A stretch of DNA of 64,000 nt from Cesiribacter sp. SM1 (lineage in GTDB: Bacteria; Bacteroidota; Bacteroidia; Cytophagales; Cyclobacteriaceae): contig NZ_JAHXBU010000047.1 of NCBI RefSeq assembly GCF_020178975.1, positions 62,001 through 126,000 on the forward strand, written 5' to 3'. Below the pieces are notes generated by a model. The model saw only the letters and a program-made list of their open reading frames with translations, was not told the origin of the DNA and made no database searches. This document shows positions 53,071 through 62,655 of this stretch, one piece after another. The position numbers and the translations under genes are program-made. Each line of letters opens with the position of its first letter. Position 1 is the stretch's first letter.

Positions 53071-54282
53071 TTACTCTTTACCATCTACATAATCCTGCAG
53101 GTAGGCGTAGGCAGGCGTTAGTTTGCCGCCTTCTGTTATGGTTGCCCTTGCCAGAATTCCCTGCCTGTCGCCACCTGTAAAGTGTGGCATTACGTGCTGC
53201 ATCAGGGCATTGCCAAAGCTCTCGGAGGCATCGCGCGGCAGTTCGCAGGGCAGGTTATCGATGGCCATAACCGTTATGTTTTTTTGGTCGGCTAAGGGAG
53301 TGGTAATGCTATCGCTGCCAGGTACATAATCATAGATAGGCTCTGTTACATTACTTGCTTTTTTAGTGGAGGGAATGGAGCCGTCAATATCGCAGGTAAT
53401 ATCGGCTATTATTTTTATCCTGAAATCTGCAGATGCGGCTTCGGCAGGGGAGAAAAGCACAGGAGCAGCCGGATGCCAGTAAGCGGCAGCAATCAGCATG
53501 TCTGCATTGCGGTAAAACTGTGCAAAAGAGGAATCGTACAGCTCCGGATGCTGGTAAAACTCTTCCTGATCGAAGCCTCCGCCGTTGCGACGGTAGTGGT
53601 AATGGCGGCTGTTCACCTGGGCAAATACAGCTTCGGTAAAAGTATCCTGCAGCAACTCTTCAGGGCTCACCCGTTTAATGCCCATGCCTTCAAGTACCTC
53701 AATGGCTCCTTTGGCCACCCTACCGCCACCGGTAACTACTATGCGAATGGGCGGCAGCTGTACTTTCTTGAATTCTGTTTTCAGGTCCTGGTAATCATAG
53801 CACTTAAATGCACGGCGCAGGTCGAAGGAATTATAGCGTCGTCCCCAGGTCCAGATGGCGTTATAGGCACCCACAATACCGGCCCATTTGCCAAAGGCCA
53901 CCAGGCGGTTGCCCTCTTCATCAGTAATACGTTCGTAATCGATGAGCCGTATGTTCCTGTTCAGGATTTCCTGCAGCAGCTGGCGGTTGTAGGGCTGTTT
54001 TTTTATGGTGTGCGAAAAAAACAGGTAAGTTTTACCGGGTACCAGCTCCTGTACCGGCACTTCTTTGATGCCCATCAGCACGTCGCAGTCCTGCATTTCT
54101 TCCTGTACCACAAGGCCTTCGCTGGTGTATTCCTCATCGGTAAAGCAGCGTATATAGCTGCTTTGTACGCTAATTGTAGCCTGTTGGTATTGGCTGTTAA
54201 AGGTGGCTGCCTGCTGGGGGGTAAGAGGAACCCGGCGGTCAATAGGGCGCTTGCCTTCGCGGATGAGGCCAATCTTGAGCAT
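53071..54282 (-). CDS. Saccharopine dehydrogenase-like (alanine dehydrogenase/PNT family) enzyme
   Basis: A 403-residue cytosolic protein. The N-terminus (KIGLIREGKRPIDRRVPLTP) is the alanine dehydrogenase/PNT N domain, and a NAD-binding domain follows with V-T-G-G-G-R-V-A-K-G-A. Later motifs DITCDIDGSIPSTKKAS and GGDRQGILARATIT are like those in lysine-forming saccharopine dehydrogenases. It may interconvert saccharopine with lysine and 2-oxoglutarate, but many relatives in this phylum are unassigned. No lysine-pathway gene is beside it. Confidence 0.78.
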   Translation of the reverse strand: MLKIGLIREGKRPIDRRVPLTPQQAATFNSQYQQATISVQSSYIRCFTDEEYTSEGLVVQEEMQDCDVLMGIKEVPVQELVPGKTYLFFSHTIKKQPYNRQLLQEILNRNIRLIDYERITDEEGNRLVAFGKWAGIVGAYNAIWTWGRRYNSFDLRRAFKCYDYQDLKTEFKKVQLPPIRIVVTGGGRVAKGAIEVLEGMGIKRVSPEELLQDTFTEAVFAQVNSRHYHYRRNGGGFDQEEFYQHPELYDSSFAQFYRNADMLIAAAYWHPAAPVLFSPAEAASADFRIKIIADITCDIDGSIPSTKKASNVTEPIYDYVPGSDSITTPLADQKNITVMAIDNLPCELPRDASESFGNALMQHVMPHFTGGDRQGILARATITEGGKLTPAYAYLQDYVDGKE

Positions 54283-54361
54283 AGGTAAAAAAAGCTAAAT
54301 CTGGTGTGCGGCGATACAATAAACTGCCGGAAAAGACGCTCAAATATAGTAATTTGCCACA

Positions 54362-54970
54362 ATGAGCCCATATCTTCTGTTAGTTATCTTGTGGGTGCTG
54401 TACTTCCTGTTGCACAGCCTCTTTGCCCGGCCCTGGATGAAAGAGTGGTTTGCGCGCCATTTGCGCTGGCTCCTGCCACATTACCGCCTGCTCTACAGCC
54501 TGGGTTCAGGCCTGGGACTGGTAGGAATATTATTCTACAATGCAGTTGTCTCGCATGAGCGCCTCCTCCCCGAGGAAGAGGGCACCTACCGTTATGTAGG
54601 TATGATGCTGGCAACCTTTAGTGTAATTGTATTCAGGCAGTCGTTCCGGGTGTATTCTTTCCAGGAGTTTGTAGGTCTTAAACCTGTTACAGAACACACA
54701 GCCGACCAGGGCGGCTTAAAAACCCATGGCATCCTGGCACAGGTGCGGCACCCCTTGTACCTGGGTATTCTCCTGCTCATTGTAGGCTTCTGGTTTTACA
54801 TTCCAACCATTGCCAACCTTATCACGGCTGTTGTCATTATTATATATCTCTTTGTAGGCATTAGGTTAGAAGAACGCGACCTTGAGCAGCAGTTTGGTGA
54901 AGCCTACCGGGAGTACAGGCGAAAAGTACCGATGATCATTCCTAAATTGGGTAAAAATAGACATCAGTAG
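54362..54970 (+). CDS. ICMT/NnrU-type integral membrane methyltransferase-like protein
   Basis: A 202-residue protein with five or six hydrophobic helices. The C-terminal signature HGILAQVRHPLYLG and R-L-E-E-R-D-L-E-Q-Q-F-G-E-A-Y-R-E-Y motif are shared by isoprenylcysteine carboxyl methyltransferases and phospholipid methyltransferases. These enzymes use SAM on membrane-bound substrates. The substrate is unknown. The first helix (LLLVILWVLYFLLHSLFA) resembles NnrU proteins. Confidence 0.8.
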   Translation: MSPYLLLVILWVLYFLLHSLFARPWMKEWFARHLRWLLPHYRLLYSLGSGLGLVGILFYNAVVSHERLLPEEEGTYRYVGMMLATFSVIVFRQSFRVYSFQEFVGLKPVTEHTADQGGLKTHGILAQVRHPLYLGILLLIVGFWFYIPTIANLITAVVIIIYLFVGIRLEERDLEQQFGEAYREYRRKVPMIIPKLGKNRHQ

Positions 54971-55028
54971 CGCCACTGCGCAGCTGTGGTCTACTGATGC
55001 TGCTAATATCCTCCAACACGCTAATACC

Positions 55029-55604
55029 ATGAATATAACGCTTTCAACAGCCAGGTTAAATCTGGAATTAGTGAAGCTGAAGGATCTGCCTCATATACAT
55101 GAATTGCATTCTCTTTTGGAAACCGATAGGTACAATACCCTGGGAATACCAGATTCTGTTGAGCAAACGAGAATGATTCTTCTGGACTGGATTGCTGCAG
55201 CAGAGGCGGAGCCGAGTCCTGCTTACACCTTTAGTATCAGGAATAAAGAAACCGGCACTTTTATAGGATTGATTGCCCTGAAGTGCGGAAATGCGAAGTT
55301 CAGGATCGCCGAAGTTTGGTATAAGCTGCATGTTAATCACTGGCGGCAGGGTTTTGCAACCGAGGCCCTGCGGGAGATCCTTAACTTTGGATTTTCAGGG
55401 TTGAAGCTCCACAGAATTGAGGCTGGATGTGCCATAGCCAACACTGGATCAATCAAAGTCCTGGATAAAGCAGGCATGCTGAAAGAGGGTAGAAAGAGAA
55501 AGGTTTTGCCCCTGAAAGAGGGCTGGTCGGATAATTATGAGTTCGCAATGCTGGAAGAAGACTGGGTTGGTAGTTGCAAAAGCCGGCAGGCAACTAAACA
55601 ATAG
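55029..55604 (+). CDS. GNAT-family N-acetyltransferase, RimJ/RimL type
   Basis: A 191-residue acetyltransferase. It starts with the RimJ/L pattern LSTARLNLELVKLKDLPHIHEL, has FIGLIALKC, AEVWYKLHVNHWRQGFATEAL (acetyl-CoA loop W-R-Q-G-F-A-T-E) and HRIEAGCAIANTGSIKVLDKAGM near the end. It acetylates an amino group, possibly of a protein N-terminus or small molecule. No context gives the substrate. Confidence 0.87.
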   Translation: MNITLSTARLNLELVKLKDLPHIHELHSLLETDRYNTLGIPDSVEQTRMILLDWIAAAEAEPSPAYTFSIRNKETGTFIGLIALKCGNAKFRIAEVWYKLHVNHWRQGFATEALREILNFGFSGLKLHRIEAGCAIANTGSIKVLDKAGMLKEGRKRKVLPLKEGWSDNYEFAMLEEDWVGSCKSRQATKQ

Positions 55605-55738
55605 CTGCATAGCTTATTGTGTTTCAGCGGCCAAACTGCTACCTTACGTTATTGGAAGTATTGAGCGGCACAGTTTTTAACAAAGCTGCTGGGCTCCTTT
55701 TTTTTCAGGACCATTTTTTGATCTGATATTAGCCAAAC

Positions 55739-56434
55739 ATGAATATCACTTTTATACTGGCAGCATTGATTGGTACTGTTTACCCCCTGTACTTTGTACT
55801 AACGTACCGAAAGATCAACAGCAATATCCGGGCTGATGGCAGGTTCAGGCTGGCAGATTATAAACAAACCATCTTTATCTTTTGGCTCATCACAGGTTTG
55901 ATCCTGCTAAACAGCATATCGGATAATGGCTTTGGACTCAATTTTTACCCTCACTTTAATACGGCAGCAATAGTTTTATCAGTACTGGTAGCAGCCTTTG
56001 TGCTCTTTCAGGCAAGGCAGTCTAAAGTTACGGCAGAAACAGCACCGCTTGTAAGGGATAAAATGAAAGACATTTACCACTACCTTCCCAAGTCAAAGAA
56101 GGAATTGCGCTGGTTTAGCTGGCTGTCTTTAAGTGCTGGTGTTTGTGAGGAAATCATCTTCAGGCTTTTTCTATTTACATTTTTGCTGGAGCATACGCAT
56201 ATTAGCATTGCCTTTGTACTTACAAATATCATTTTTGCGATAACTCATATTGGAAGCGGCAGGCAAAACCTGATCACTTCATTTATATTAGGTCTTTTGT
56301 TAAGTGCTATTTATTATTTTACAGACAACATCTGGATCGCCATTGTTTTACATGCTGCAATAGATATCAATGCAGGTATGCTGGGGTACAGCCTAAGCCG
56401 GTTTGAGCACCTGGGCCATAAAAATCCTGCATAG
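55739..56434 (+). CDS. CPBP-family intramembrane glutamic protease
   Basis: A 231-residue protein with about seven membrane helices. Motif 1 is C-E137-E138-I-I-F-R142, motif 2 is F-A-I-T-H170, and motif 3 is L-H205-A-A-I-D-I. These are the residues of the Rce1/CPBP abortive-infection family, which cleave peptides in the membrane or take part in bacteriocin maturation and immunity. No bacteriocin or phage-defence gene is near, so the substrate is unknown. Confidence 0.87.
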   Translation: MNITFILAALIGTVYPLYFVLTYRKINSNIRADGRFRLADYKQTIFIFWLITGLILLNSISDNGFGLNFYPHFNTAAIVLSVLVAAFVLFQARQSKVTAETAPLVRDKMKDIYHYLPKSKKELRWFSWLSLSAGVCEEIIFRLFLFTFLLEHTHISIAFVLTNIIFAITHIGSGRQNLITSFILGLLLSAIYYFTDNIWIAIVLHAAIDINAGMLGYSLSRFEHLGHKNPA

Positions 56435-56631
56435 TTAGTGCTACATTGTGCGTGAGTGGCCGCCCGGGGAAGTGAATGTAGGAAAGTGCTACTGTGAGAG
56501 TGAAATGTTGTAAAGTAAAATATGTGCAGCATGAGCATTTGTAAAGACTGGCTCCGACGGCTGGCTGTAGTAACAAAGCTAAACAGAAATTGGTAGCCCT
56601 ATATTTTCAAATTAATCACTAAACTATCCAT

Positions 56632-57099
56632 ATGAGCAACAAACTAATGATGGCAGCTTTAGCATTGCTGCTACTGGTGGCCTGCAATGAACCTGCAAAA
56701 GAAACAAGCCTGGCTAGCCTGGGTGCCTCTGAGCAGAATGTTGAAATTGTAAACAAGGTTTACGAGCATTTTAACAACCACAACTGGTCTGCTATGGCAA
56801 GCCTTTATAGTAATCCTGCTGAATTCAAAGATCCTGCCTTTGGGCTGGAGGCTGTGCAGCAAACAAGGGAGGAGATTGCTGCCAAATACCAGGAGATGGG
56901 CGAGATGTTTCCAGACATAAAAGATGAGGTGGTAAAGGTTTATCCTTCCGGAGCCAATCATGTGGTGGTTGAGTTTGTATCTTCCGGTTCGGCGCCAGAT
57001 GGTACTAAATGGAGCCTGCCTATCTGCACCATTTTTACGGTAGAAAATGGCCTGATCACCAAAGACTACACCTATTACAACAATACGCCTGAAGAATAA
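56632..57099 (+). CDS. SnoaL/NTF2-like lipoprotein
   Basis: A 155-residue lipoprotein with signal sequence ending in LLLLVAC (C18). The mature domain is a cone-like NTF2 fold: NVEIVNKVYEHFNNHNWSAM, YSNPAEFKDPAFG, EIAAKYQEMGEMFPDIKDEVV and VVVEFVSSGSAPDG. This is the SnoaL/ester-cyclase relative group. With no sign of catalytic specificity, a ligand-binding role at the envelope is possible. Confidence 0.82.
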   Translation: MSNKLMMAALALLLLVACNEPAKETSLASLGASEQNVEIVNKVYEHFNNHNWSAMASLYSNPAEFKDPAFGLEAVQQTREEIAAKYQEMGEMFPDIKDEVVKVYPSGANHVVVEFVSSGSAPDGTKWSLPICTIFTVENGLITKDYTYYNNTPEE

Positions 57100-57138
57100 A
57101 GCTTTAGCTAAGGCTGTACAAAATCTAAAGTATAGACC

Positions 57139-57621
57139 ATGGATGCACCCCTGGTAAATAAGGAGTACCTTCTGGAGAAATTTCCCGGCAAAGGCGGCTG
57201 GACCTATGCCGCCATTCCCGAAGTGCCGCAAGATAAAAAAGCGCCTTTCGGCTGGGTAAAGGTGCGGGGAACCATTGATGGTTATGAAATAAAGCATTAC
57301 CACCTGATGCCCATGGGCAACAACTGCCTTTTTTTACCGGTAAAGGCTGTAATCAGGAAGAAGATTGGTAAAAAGGAAGGTGATTGGGTAAAAGTAGTGC
57401 TGTATGCCGACAACACCCCACTGGAGGTGCCACAGGAGCTGCAACTTTGCCTGCTCGATGAACCCCAGGCACACCAGGCCTTTATGAGCTATACGGAAGG
57501 CGAGCAGAAAGCTTTTATAGACTGGATCTACAGTGCAAAAACAGAAGATACCAGAGTAGCACGCATTGCCGGCACTATTGAAAAACTTTTAAAGAAACAG
57601 AAATTTTCAGACAGGGAGTAG
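57139..57621 (+). CDS. DUF1905/YdeI-type protein
   Basis: A 160-residue cytosolic protein. The first part is a DUF1905 beta-barrel (WTYAAIPEVPQDKKAPFGWV, then YHLMPMGNNCLFLPVKAVIRK and a GKKEGDWVKVVLYAD strand). The tail is a YdeI/OmpD-associated helical segment (F-M-S-Y-T-E-G-E-Q-K-A-F-I-D-W-I followed by R-V-A-R-I-A-G-T-I-E). Function is not established. It lies 39 bases after the SnoaL gene and 21 bases before the DUF1080 gene. Confidence 0.85.
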   Translation: MDAPLVNKEYLLEKFPGKGGWTYAAIPEVPQDKKAPFGWVKVRGTIDGYEIKHYHLMPMGNNCLFLPVKAVIRKKIGKKEGDWVKVVLYADNTPLEVPQELQLCLLDEPQAHQAFMSYTEGEQKAFIDWIYSAKTEDTRVARIAGTIEKLLKKQKFSDRE

Positions 57622-57642
57622 CCCTGAATTACTTTTACAACC

Positions 57643-58530
57643 ATGACAAAACCAAGTAACCTGATAGCGGGCTTTGTGGCCCTGGTACTGATCCCCCTAA
57701 GCCTTACCTCCTTCTTTGCAGAAAAAGAATGGACCTCGTTGCTGGATAAAGATCTCTCGCAATGGGAGCGGTACCTGAGTTACCGCCATAAAGATGACTA
57801 CAACGGCGACTTGCCAAAAGAAGCCAATGGAGAGCTAACTGTACCAATTGGCTATAATAAAGACGAAAGCAAGGTTTTTTCTGTGGTTGAACAGGATGGA
57901 GAGCCTGTTTTACGCATCAGTGGCGAAGTATACGGCTGTGTGTTTACCAAGCAGGAGTATGAAAACTATCATTTAAAGCTTAAGGTAAAGTGGGGCGAAA
58001 AAAAATGGGTGCCCCGTATGGAGAAGCTTAAAGACTCCGGCATTCTGTACCATTCCATCGGTGAGGCCGGCGTTGACTACTGGCGGGCCTGGATGCTCTC
58101 GCAGGAGTTCCAGGTAATGGAAGGACATATGGGCGACTACTGGAACATTGCCAACTCGGCTATTGACATACGGGCCTTTATTCCGGAGGGCAGAATGAAC
58201 ACAGTTGCCAGCGCCCGGCAGGATTTTGTACCCATCGGTTCTGGTAAAAGCATTGATAGCTTCTGCCTGCGCAGCGAAGATCATGAAAGCCCCAATGGAG
58301 AATGGACTGATCTGGAGCTGATCTGCTATGGCGACAAAAGCCTGCACATTGTTAACGGCCATGTGGTAATGGTGCTGCAGAATTCCCGCTACGTGGAAAA
58401 CGAGAAGTCTATCCCGCTCACAAAAGGGAAAATACAGCTGCAAAGCGAGGCCGCAGAGGTATTCTACAAAGATATTAAGATCAGGAGCATCAGCGAAATG
58501 CCGAAGAAGTATGCCTCCTATTTTATGTGA
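57643..58530 (+). CDS. DUF1080 (3-keto-disaccharide hydrolase-like) exported protein
   Basis: A 295-residue protein with an N-terminal signal (FVALVLIPLSLTSFFA). The body fits DUF1080: W-T-S-L-L-D-K-D-L-S-Q-W, GEVYGCVFTKQEYENYHLKL, KDSGILYHSIGE, SQEFQVMEGHMGDYW and the ending EVFYKDIKIRSIS. Members fold as concanavalin-like sandwiches, and some hydrolyse 3-keto-glycosides. Activity of this one is not shown. No glucoside 3-dehydrogenase is in the window. Confidence 0.87.
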   Translation: MTKPSNLIAGFVALVLIPLSLTSFFAEKEWTSLLDKDLSQWERYLSYRHKDDYNGDLPKEANGELTVPIGYNKDESKVFSVVEQDGEPVLRISGEVYGCVFTKQEYENYHLKLKVKWGEKKWVPRMEKLKDSGILYHSIGEAGVDYWRAWMLSQEFQVMEGHMGDYWNIANSAIDIRAFIPEGRMNTVASARQDFVPIGSGKSIDSFCLRSEDHESPNGEWTDLELICYGDKSLHIVNGHVVMVLQNSRYVENEKSIPLTKGKIQLQSEAAEVFYKDIKIRSISEMPKKYASYFM

Positions 58531-58591
58531 GTACAAATGGTGTGCACCTGGCCGATTGTGATGAGTACCAGGTGAGAACGCCAGCAAAAAG

Positions 58592-58628
58592 CAACAAAGC
58601 CTCTGCTGATATAGCGGAGGCTTTGTTG
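58592..58628. terminator. Bidirectional terminator between convergent genes
   Basis: CAACAAAGCCTCTGCT and AGCGGAGGCTTTGTTG form a 16-bp stem (one wobble) with loop GATAT; T-rich sequence follows rightward. It separates the DUF1080 gene from the AIM24-type gene. Confidence 0.85.
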
Positions 58629-58652
58629 TTTCTTATACTAGATGTATTCCTG

Positions 58653-59438
58653 TTACTGTTCAAAGAACTGGCCCAATACAGAGCTGCCCTTATCGCTGTT
58701 GCCGCCATTGGGCAGCAGGGCCTGAATGAGCTTGCGCACAGGCATACTCTGCAGCCACACAGTACCTGTACCGTGCAGGGTAGCCAGAAAAATGCCCTCA
58801 CCGCCAAAAATCATGCTTTTAAGCCCGCCGGCGCGGTCTATATCGTAACTGATGGTAGACTCAAAGCCTACAATGCAGCCGGTATCTACCCGCAGGGTTT
58901 CGTTATTAAGCTGGCGCTTAATAATGGTGCCACCTGCATGGATAAATGCCAGGCCATCGCCCTGTAGTTTTTGAAGAATGAAACCCTCGCCGCCAAACAA
59001 ACCGCTGCCAAGCTTTTTGTTGAAGGCAATGGAAACTTTAGTGCCCAGGGCCGCACAAAGGAAAGCATCCTTTTGTACCAGCAACTCACTGCGGTACATG
59101 CTGGATAAGTTCACAGGCACAATGGTGCCAGGGTAAGGCGCCGAGAAGCCAACTTTAGATTTACCGGCAGGCCCGCGGCCTCCCCGGTTGGTAAAGTGGG
59201 TCATAAAGAGCGATTCACCCATGATCCAGCGCGAGCCTGCCTGAAACAGCTTGCCCAATATGCTGGAGTTGGCATCGGAGCCATCGCCCATTTTGGTGTC
59301 AAACTGTATGCCGTCTTCCATGTATAGCATGGCGCCGGCTTCGGCAATCACGGTTTCACCTGGATCCAGTTCAATTTCTACAACCTGAATGCTTTCTCCA
59401 ATAATGTTGTAATCGATTTGGTCGGAAGGGCGATACAT
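58653..59438 (-). CDS. TIGR00266/AIM24-family protein
   Basis: A 261-residue soluble protein of beta-prism type: [31 protein letters not shown] at the start, [55 protein letters not shown] and [23 protein letters not shown]. The family is widespread (yeast AIM24) and its biochemical role is unknown. It starts three bases after the stop of the small gene at 59442 on the same strand, so the two are co-transcribed. Confidence 0.92.
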   Translation of the reverse strand: MYRPSDQIDYNIIGESIQVVEIELDPGETVIAEAGAMLYMEDGIQFDTKMGDGSDANSSILGKLFQAGSRWIMGESLFMTHFTNRGGRGPAGKSKVGFSAPYPGTIVPVNLSSMYRSELLVQKDAFLCAALGTKVSIAFNKKLGSGLFGGEGFILQKLQGDGLAFIHAGGTIIKRQLNNETLRVDTGCIVGFESTISYDIDRAGGLKSMIFGGEGIFLATLHGTGTVWLQSMPVRKLIQALLPNGGNSDKGSSVLGQFFEQ

Positions 59439-59441
59439 AGC

Positions 59442-59714
59442 TTATTCGTCTGATTGATTGTCTTTAGGGATCTTTTTCGGTATTTTTTTATTTTTCTTAT
59501 CCTGAATAAATTCAAGATCATCACGGTCGCGCAGCTTCTTGTCATCCACGTTCTTGTTCAGGAACTTGTTGATGTCGTCGATGCTCATGGTTGATCTGAT
59601 CTCGCCAAAGGTATCGATCTTGATGTCGAAACCATTCAGCTCATCATTCACCTTTGGGGCCTCCTTTTTTGAAGGTTTATCGTTTTTATCTTGTTTTTCG
59701 GGTTTACGTGCCAT
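59442..59714 (-). CDS. Small charged protein upstream of AIM24-type gene
   Basis: A 90-residue protein with a Lys/Asp/Glu-rich N-terminus and C-terminus and a short central motif FDIKIDTFGEIRSTMSIDDI followed by NKFLNKNVDDKKL. I recall similar short proteins in other Bacteroidota next to this family, but no function. It ends three bases before the AIM24-type start. Confidence 0.75.
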   Translation of the reverse strand: MARKPEKQDKNDKPSKKEAPKVNDELNGFDIKIDTFGEIRSTMSIDDINKFLNKNVDDKKLRDRDDLEFIQDKKNKKIPKKIPKDNQSDE

Positions 59715-60050
59715 AGCCTATAATCTTTGTAGTAGTATACTGAAAAACAGTTTATAAGATTAATATAGAACTGTTTTAGTGGAATTGTACAATAATGCCA
59801 CTACTAATACAACAATTTTACAGGTATTTGTTTTTTTAGCTGTTTTGAAATTAAAGGTCCTATCCGGAAATCCCGTGGAATAACCTGGATTATGATTGTT
59901 TCTGTAAGAGGCTTCTAATGCAAATAGCCATAACTAAAATACGCTGTAATAGAAATAAAGCAAACCAGGGATCTATTGAACGGTACAAAAAAAATTTAAA
60001 CGGTAAGCTCAGCAGAGAAACTTGCAAATGTAGTTGTGAGGTAAAATAAA
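59715..60050. other. AT-rich intergenic region, no gene seen
   Basis: About 340 bases upstream of the small charged protein gene and downstream of gltX. It holds the promoter for the 59442 operon but no other element that I can support. Confidence 0.5.
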
Positions 60051-60081
60051 AAGCCCCTCTTACACTTAGTAAAAGGGGCTT
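60051..60081 (-). terminator. gltX terminator
   Basis: AAGCCCCT and AGGGGCTT, with TTAC/GTAA inside, form a stem followed leftward by TTTTTATTTT, about 50 bases after the gltX stop. Confidence 0.85.
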
Positions 60082-60133
60082 CTATGACTTAGGATTTCTA
60101 CTGTTAATACGCTACAGGCAAGGGCACCCAGCC

Positions 60134-61672
60134 TTATCCATTTACTTGCAACTGATGCAGCGCTGTGCGCAGGCGTTCTGCAGTTTCCTTGTTTCCGATA
60201 ATCTCGATCATGTTCATCAGATCAGGACCCGAGCCCAGGCCGGTGAGCGCCAGTCGTACTGCCTGCATCACACGCCCGATCTTTACATTGTTTTTGTCGA
60301 GCACCTCCTGTAGCAGGTTTTTGGCCCCCTCGGCAGTAAGTGCCTGGCTACTGTTTTCTACCGCATCGGCAAACTGCTCTATGATGGTGGCTGCTTCGGC
60401 ATTCCATTTCTTGGCAGCAACGGCCTCATCGTAGCGGGCGGGGCGTATAAAATATACGGCGCCGTCTTTCCAGAGATCTTGCGGAAATACAGCCCTTTCT
60501 TTTATCTCCAGGGCTACTTTCCTGGCGGTTTCGGGAGCATATTCAACCTCGTTCTTATCCAGCTGTTCCTGCAGCATCCGGGTCAGTTCATCATCTGAAC
60601 GCATGCGCAGGTACTGCTGGTTGTACCACTTGGCCTTGTCAATGTCGAATTTTGTTCCCGCTTTGCCAATGCGTTCAAGCGAAAAGGCTTCTATGAGCTG
60701 GGGCATGGTAAACAGTTCTTCGGTAGAACCGGGGCTCCAGCCTAAAAAGGCCAGGAAGTTTACCAGGGCATCGGGCAGGTAGCCTTCTTCGCGGAAGCCA
60801 GCTACCTGCTCGCCACCGTTGGGGTCTGTCCACTGCAGCGGGAAAATAGGAAAGCCGTGGCGCTCAGCATCGCGCTTGCTCAGTTTGCCGTTGCCATCTG
60901 GCTTCAGGATCAGGGGCAGGTGTGCAAATTGCGGCATTTGCTCCTCCCAACCCAGGAATTTATACAGCAGCACGTGAATGGGTGCAGAGGGTAGCCACTC
61001 CTCACCACGGATCACATGCGAGATCTTCATCAGGTAATCATCTACCACATTGGCCAGGTGGTAGGTGGGCATGCCGTCGCTCTTCATCAGTACCTTATCG
61101 TCGAGGGTGGCAGAGTGAACCATTACCCAACCCCGTATCAGGTCGTTTAGCCTGATCTCTTCTTTGCGGGGCACTTTAATGCGGATCACATACGGTTCGC
61201 CGCTGGTGATGCGTGCCTTTACCTCGTCTTCAGGCATGGTAAGACTGTTGCGCATCTGCATACGCGAGAGGGCATCGTACTGGGGGTTGGCAACACGTGC
61301 TGCCTTCAGGCGCTCGCGCATGGCCTCCAGCTCTTCGGGTGTATCAAAGGCATAGTAGGCATTACCCTCATTTACCAGCTTTTGGGCATACTCCATATAG
61401 CTCGCCTTGCGTTCGCTCTGGCGATAGGGGGCAAAGGGGCCGCCTGTCCAGGGGCTCTCGTTCAGCTCAATGCCGGCCCAGGCCAGGGCTTCCTGAATGT
61501 ATTCTTCTGCGCCGGGCACATAGCGGGTCTGGTCGGTATCTTCAATACGAAGAATCATGGTGCCGCCGGTTTTGCGGGCAAACAGGTAATTGTACAGGGC
61601 GGTGCGAACGCCACCAATATGTAAAGCCCCGGTTGGGCTGGGGGCGAAACGAACTCTAACGTCTTTATCCAT
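60134..61672 (-). CDS. gltX: Glutamyl-tRNA synthetase
   Basis: A 512-residue class I synthetase from the ATG at 61672 (MDKDVRVRFAPSP). HIGH-type motif APSPTGALHIGGVRTALYN and KMSKS-type motif GKLSKRDAERHG are both present, as are the TYHLANVVDDYLMKISHVIRGEEWL and the C-terminal anticodon-binding helices. It charges tRNA-Glu. No amidotransferase gene is near, so discrimination between Glu and Gln tRNAs cannot be judged. Confidence 0.97.
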   Translation of the reverse strand: MDKDVRVRFAPSPTGALHIGGVRTALYNYLFARKTGGTMILRIEDTDQTRYVPGAEEYIQEALAWAGIELNESPWTGGPFAPYRQSERKASYMEYAQKLVNEGNAYYAFDTPEELEAMRERLKAARVANPQYDALSRMQMRNSLTMPEDEVKARITSGEPYVIRIKVPRKEEIRLNDLIRGWVMVHSATLDDKVLMKSDGMPTYHLANVVDDYLMKISHVIRGEEWLPSAPIHVLLYKFLGWEEQMPQFAHLPLILKPDGNGKLSKRDAERHGFPIFPLQWTDPNGGEQVAGFREEGYLPDALVNFLAFLGWSPGSTEELFTMPQLIEAFSLERIGKAGTKFDIDKAKWYNQQYLRMRSDDELTRMLQEQLDKNEVEYAPETARKVALEIKERAVFPQDLWKDGAVYFIRPARYDEAVAAKKWNAEAATIIEQFADAVENSSQALTAEGAKNLLQEVLDKNNVKIGRVMQAVRLALTGLGSGPDLMNMIEIIGNKETAERLRTALHQLQVNG

Positions 61673-61732
61673 GCTGCTCAAATTTGCTGCAAAATTATAA
61701 AATTAAAATAGAGAGGAAAGCCCGCAGACTTT

Positions 61733-62218
61733 CTACCCTTCTTTAGAAAAAAGCACCTTCTCCAGCTCCTGCCTGCTTCTGTTTACCTGCCAGCTGAAGT
61801 TTTTGATGGCTATGATGTATTGTACGCAGCCAGTGCCAAAAGCAATGGCGGCATAAAGCCAGGCCTGGTGGTATATCAGAAAGAACAGGGTAAGCAGCAG
61901 GCATACTACCGACCAGAAAACCAGGTACATGGCTGTGGAAAAAAAAAGGCGGTAGCTTACAAACAGCAGACAGCCTACAGAGGTGGTTTCCAGCCGGCCC
62001 AGCAGCAGGGGCAAAAAGTTCTCGGGCTTTTGCACCCTTCTGCTAATGCGAAAGATGCCTTTTTTAACAACGCCATTGAACAGGAAACGTTTTTCTTCAG
62101 CCGTGCTAAACTCAAATCCCTCCTCTACCGGCCGTGTATGCGGGCGCAGGCGATTCAGGGCTTCTTCTGCCGGGTAGGGAAGTACAAAGGTCTCCTGTTT
62201 GTAAGGCAACAGCTGCAT
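61733..62218 (-). CDS. Two-helix membrane protein of unknown function
   Basis: A 161-residue protein. Residues 1-80 are cytosolic (YKQETFVLPYPAEEALNRLR, FSTAEEKRFLFNGVVKKGIFRISRR). Two or three hydrophobic segments follow (about 85-145), then a short charged tail. The stop of the RidA gene shares one base with its start (62218), so translation is coupled. No known domain is seen. Confidence 0.72.
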   Translation of the reverse strand: MQLLPYKQETFVLPYPAEEALNRLRPHTRPVEEGFEFSTAEEKRFLFNGVVKKGIFRISRRVQKPENFLPLLLGRLETTSVGCLLFVSYRLFFSTAMYLVFWSVVCLLLTLFFLIYHQAWLYAAIAFGTGCVQYIIAIKNFSWQVNRSRQELEKVLFSKEG

Positions 62219-62601
62219 CAGGCCACGGCTATGCAGGAAATTTCCACACGAACATCTTTAGGCAGGCGGCTCACCTCAACGGTTTCGCGCGCAGGAGGCT
62301 GCTGATCTGTAAAGAAGCTGCCGTACACACCATTGATAGCACCAAAGTCGTTCATGTCTTTGATAAAAATAGTGCACTTGGCTATGTTATTAAAACCCAT
62401 GCCTGCCGCTTTTAATATTGCTTCCAGGTTGTGCATTACCTGCCGGGTTTCTTCTTCGATGGTGCCTTTTACAAGCTCACCACTGCCGGCAAGCAGGGCA
62501 ATTTGTCCTGAAACATAGAGAGTATCTTTTACGCGAATGGCCTGGCTGTAGGGGCCGATGGGGGCCGGGGCCTGTTCGCTATAGATTACGCTTTTGCTCA
62601 T
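62218..62601 (-). CDS. RidA-family enamine/imine deaminase
   Basis: A 127-residue protein hydrolysing reactive enamines and imines such as 2-aminoacrylate. Motifs PAPIGPYSQAIRV, LYVSGQIAL, G-F-N-N-I-A-K-C-T-I-F-I-K-D-M and the catalytic arginine in R-L-P-K-D-V-R-V-E-I-S-C are in place. The length matches E. coli RidA (128). It precedes the small membrane protein gene. Confidence 0.94.
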   Translation of the reverse strand: MSKSVIYSEQAPAPIGPYSQAIRVKDTLYVSGQIALLAGSGELVKGTIEEETRQVMHNLEAILKAAGMGFNNIAKCTIFIKDMNDFGAINGVYGSFFTDQQPPARETVEVSRLPKDVRVEISCIAVA

Positions 62602-62655
62602 TTTGGGTGGAGTTAAAAGATAAAAAAGCTTATTTTGGCCAAAAATACTCTATTT

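Noticed and set aside
53473-54288. A 271-codon rightward frame
   Set aside because: It lies entirely opposite the saccharopine dehydrogenase-like gene, whose motifs are clear.
55739-56434. Phage-defence or bacteriocin island around the CPBP protease
   Set aside because: The neighbours are ordinary enzymes and lipoproteins. No toxin, precursor peptide, recombinase or restriction gene is nearby.
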